Below, piece by piece: positions 5,767 to 6,545 of a stretch of DNA of 6,545 bases. Location of the stretch: contig CALJZR010000067.1 in assembly GCA_937983635.1 (NCBI GenBank), forward strand, positions 1 through 6,545, given 5' to 3'. The first letter of the stretch is position 1; every line of letters starts with the position of its first letter. A model generated the notes under the pieces. That model did no database searches, was not told the origin of the DNA, and saw only the letters and a program-made list of their open reading frames with translations. Position numbers and translations under genes: made by a program. This stretch comes from an uncultured bacterium (GTDB taxonomy: Bacteria > Patescibacteriota > Patescibacteriia > Patescibacteriales > UBA12465).

Positions 5767-6036
5767 TCACTCCTGTCTTAAGAGATTTATTTTCTTTTTT
5801 AATCCCCCGGCAAAGCCGCCCAAGTTTCCATTATTTCGAACAACTCGGTGACAAGGAACTTTGGGGGCGAAGGGATTGCAGTGCAAAGCTTGGCCAACCG
5901 CACGAGCGGCCTGGGGTTTGCCCATTGCCCGAGCAATTTGACCATAGGTGGCTACTTTTCCCGAGGGGATGAGGCTGGTTAGGCGATAAACCTTGCTGGC
6001 AAAGGGGCTGGGGTTAATTGTTTTTGGGTTTTTCAT
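5767..6036 (-). CDS. MGMT-family O6-alkylguanine alkyltransferase, C-terminal domain only
   Basis: An 89-residue protein from ATG 6036 (MKNPKTINPSPFASKVYRL); an in-frame TTG at 6072 would add 12 residues with no family similarity, so the ATG is preferred. It matches the DNA-binding/active-site domain of Ogt/MGMT proteins: IPSGKVATYGQIA (23-35) is the winged-helix entry with the conserved Tyr31, ARAVGQAL (44-51) holds the Arg45 finger that flips the base, PCHRVV (61-66) holds the acceptor Cys62, and GNLGGFAGG (70-78) is the substrate-loop region. Because Cys62 is kept, it differs from alkyltransferase-like (ATL) proteins, which usually have Trp there. The N-terminal domain of typical 150-200 residue enzymes is absent. 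It may repair alkylated bases directly or flag them for the Uvr system; its place between uvrA and uvrC makes the second attractive. No Shine-Dalgarno sequence is seen. Confidence 0.85.
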   Translation of the reverse strand: MKNPKTINPSPFASKVYRLTSLIPSGKVATYGQIARAMGKPQAARAVGQALHCNPFAPKVPCHRVVRNNGNLGGFAGGLKKKINLLRQE

Positions 6037-6065
6037 AGAGAAATAGGGCAATAAAATCTTAAGTC

Positions 6066-6093
6066 TTGACAAAAATTATTAGCTTGCTAAGAT
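6066..6093 (+). promoter_or_regulatory. Plus-strand promoter for a structured RNA, extended -10
   Basis: A perfect TTGACA (6066-6071), 16 bp, then TAAGAT (6088-6093), preceded by TGC (extended -10). The predicted start is near 6100. A perfect-arm palindrome TTAGC-TT-GCTAA (6079-6090) overlaps the spacer and -10 box and could be an operator. The promoter points away from the MGMT-like gene and toward uvrA, with no plus-strand protein gene downstream. Confidence 0.6.
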
Positions 6094-6099
6094 TGCGTC

Positions 6100-6387
6100 A
6101 TCAAATAGTTCTTTGGATTTTTGTTAACAAGGTGCATCACACAAGTTTCGCGTCGAATTTCAGGCTCATTAGATGGTGATAATTAGCCTTCACCCGCACC
6201 AAAAATTACAAAGAGACTCCGCAAGGAGAAAAAGAAGCGACTTGTAGCTGACTGCCACAACCATGAATGTTCACATTCGGTTCTTGGCCCCTAGCTAAAA
6301 TAAAGCTCGGTAAGAGCACGCTTCGCCGGAACTGGGTAAGAAACTTTAAAGGAAACTTTAGAGAATCTTCCCAGTTTTTTCTTTTTT
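6100..6387 (+). ncRNA. Unclassified structured RNA, about 285 nt, between uvrA and the MGMT gene
   Basis: No protein is supported here; instead the plus strand folds densely. (1) A closed domain at 6131-6200: outer stem GGTGC/GCACC around hairpins 6143-6160 and 6162-6189 (AGGCT-C-ATTA paired with TAAT-T-AGCCT). (2) CTCC-GCAA-GGAG at 6217-6228, with a GNRA loop. (3) A long arm at 6245-6297: TAGCT/AGCTA, GCCA/TGGC, AACC/GGTT and GAATG/CATTC stacked with small internal loops and a TTCA loop. (4) GCTC-GGTAA-GAGC at 6305-6317. (5) A large terminator at 6331-6387. With a promoter in front and a terminator behind, this is a self-contained RNA gene. I do not see the core motifs of RNase P RNA, tmRNA, SRP RNA or 6S RNA. 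The function is unknown; a regulatory RNA or a guide-type scaffold RNA are possibilities. The 5' end is a prediction from the promoter. Confidence 0.6.
6331..6387 (+). terminator. GAAA-capped intrinsic terminator of the structured RNA
   Basis: The arms are ACTGGG/CCCAGT, then (after a one-base bulge) AAGA/TCTT, an AA/AA internal loop, and CTTTAAAG/CTTTAGAG (8 bp, one G-U pair) capped by GAAA. A T-tract follows (six T, C, six T, 6375-6387). The T-tract exists only on the plus strand, so it terminates plus-strand transcription. It overlaps the last codons of uvrA on the opposite strand. Confidence 0.8.
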
Positions 6388-6545
6388 ATGGCCTTTTAGA
6401 CATTCTTTCAAGTACTGGCCAGTTAAGCTTTTGGGGTTAGCCGCTACTTCTTCGGGCGTGCCAGCCGCTACTAGTTTGCCGCCAGCGTCGCCGCCGTCTG
6501 GGCCCAAATCTAAAAGATAGTCCATGGATTTAAGCATGTGCAGGT
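6358..6545 (-). CDS. uvrA: UvrA excinuclease ATPase subunit, C-terminal end (runs off the window)
   Basis: The last 61 residues of a frame that is open at the window edge and stops with TAA at 6358. UvrA is the ABC-type ATPase that finds DNA damage with UvrB. The visible part reads LHMLKSMDYLLDLGPDGGDA and continues with GTPEEVAANPKSLTGQYLK. It matches the end of the second ATPase domain of UvrA: the DLGPxGGxxGG motif, then the GTPEEV and TGxYL segments. The basic tail after that (about 17 residues, with HKKEKTGK) is not conserved and overlaps the terminator of the opposite-strand RNA. The Walker motifs and zinc fingers lie outside the window. It heads the minus-strand order uvrA, MGMT-like gene, uvrC. 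Confidence 0.9.
   Translation of the reverse strand, partial: LHMLKSMDYLLDLGPDGGDAGGKLVAAGTPEEVAANPKSLTGQYLKECLKGHKKEKTGKIL

Noticed and set aside
6263..6298. Small ORF of 11 codons (ATG at 6263, begins MNVHIRFL) inside the structured RNA
   Set aside because: It falls entirely inside the paired arm 6245-6297, has no ribosome-binding site and does not resemble a tmRNA tag (no Ala-rich ending). It is best explained by chance.
6305..6340. GGTAAGAGC and CTGGGTAAG segments that recall parts of RNase P RNA
   Set aside because: The universal P4 core strings (GAGGAAAGUCC on the 5' side and ACAGAA on the 3' side) are absent, and the RNA ends in a terminator directly afterwards. The likeness is short and could be chance.
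6100..6387. tmRNA or guide RNA of an IS200/IS605-type element
   Set aside because: There is no tRNA-like 3' end with a CCA or T-arm for a tmRNA, and no tnpB/iscB coding remnant or element ends next to it. It is kept only as an open possibility for a scaffold RNA.

Overview
The window looks like a piece of a small-genome Patescibacteria/CPR chromosome (Parcubacteria-like). This is an inference from gene content and by-eye A+T richness; no marker was searched. The clues are a winged-helix plus nucleotidyltransferase-like regulator next to a DUF4012-like membrane protein, a large conserved-hypothetical protein with a degenerate PP2C-like domain, a single membrane helix and a beta-propeller, a shortened UvrC, and start codons that mostly lack a clear Shine-Dalgarno sequence.

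Left part (1-3340). On the minus strand a regulator gene (275-880) runs into the 5' end of a DUF4012-like gene that leaves the window at base 1; 3 bases separate them. Divergent from it, the plus strand carries the large PP2C-like/TM/propeller gene (1037-3277). The 881-1036 gap holds two opposed sigma70-like promoters whose -10 boxes overlap. A 9+9 bp inverted repeat is centred on them, a likely operator. A perfect-stem bidirectional terminator (3293-3324) closes this gene and the convergent rplL gene.

Middle (3341-4539). The rplJ-rplL pair (ribosomal stalk proteins L10 and L7/L12) is on the minus strand with its own promoter, which lies inside the 3' end of the upstream uvrC-like gene. The rplJ leader is about 170 nt. 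It contains an L10-leader element and an intrinsic terminator, plus a candidate antiterminator pairing that joins the two. This is a complete attenuation circuit for L10 autoregulation.

Right part (4508-6545). Three DNA-repair genes lie in series on the minus strand: the end of uvrA, a very short MGMT-family alkyltransferase domain that keeps its catalytic cysteine, and a UvrC with both nuclease centres but no C-terminal HhH domain. Between uvrA and the MGMT gene, on the opposite (plus) strand, lies what appears to be an independent structured RNA gene of about 285 nt. It has an extended -10 promoter, at least five local hairpins (one with a GCAA tetraloop) and a long GAAA-capped intrinsic terminator that overlaps the 3' end of uvrA. 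It matches no RNA family I can recognise from its core motifs, and it is the most interesting item in the window.
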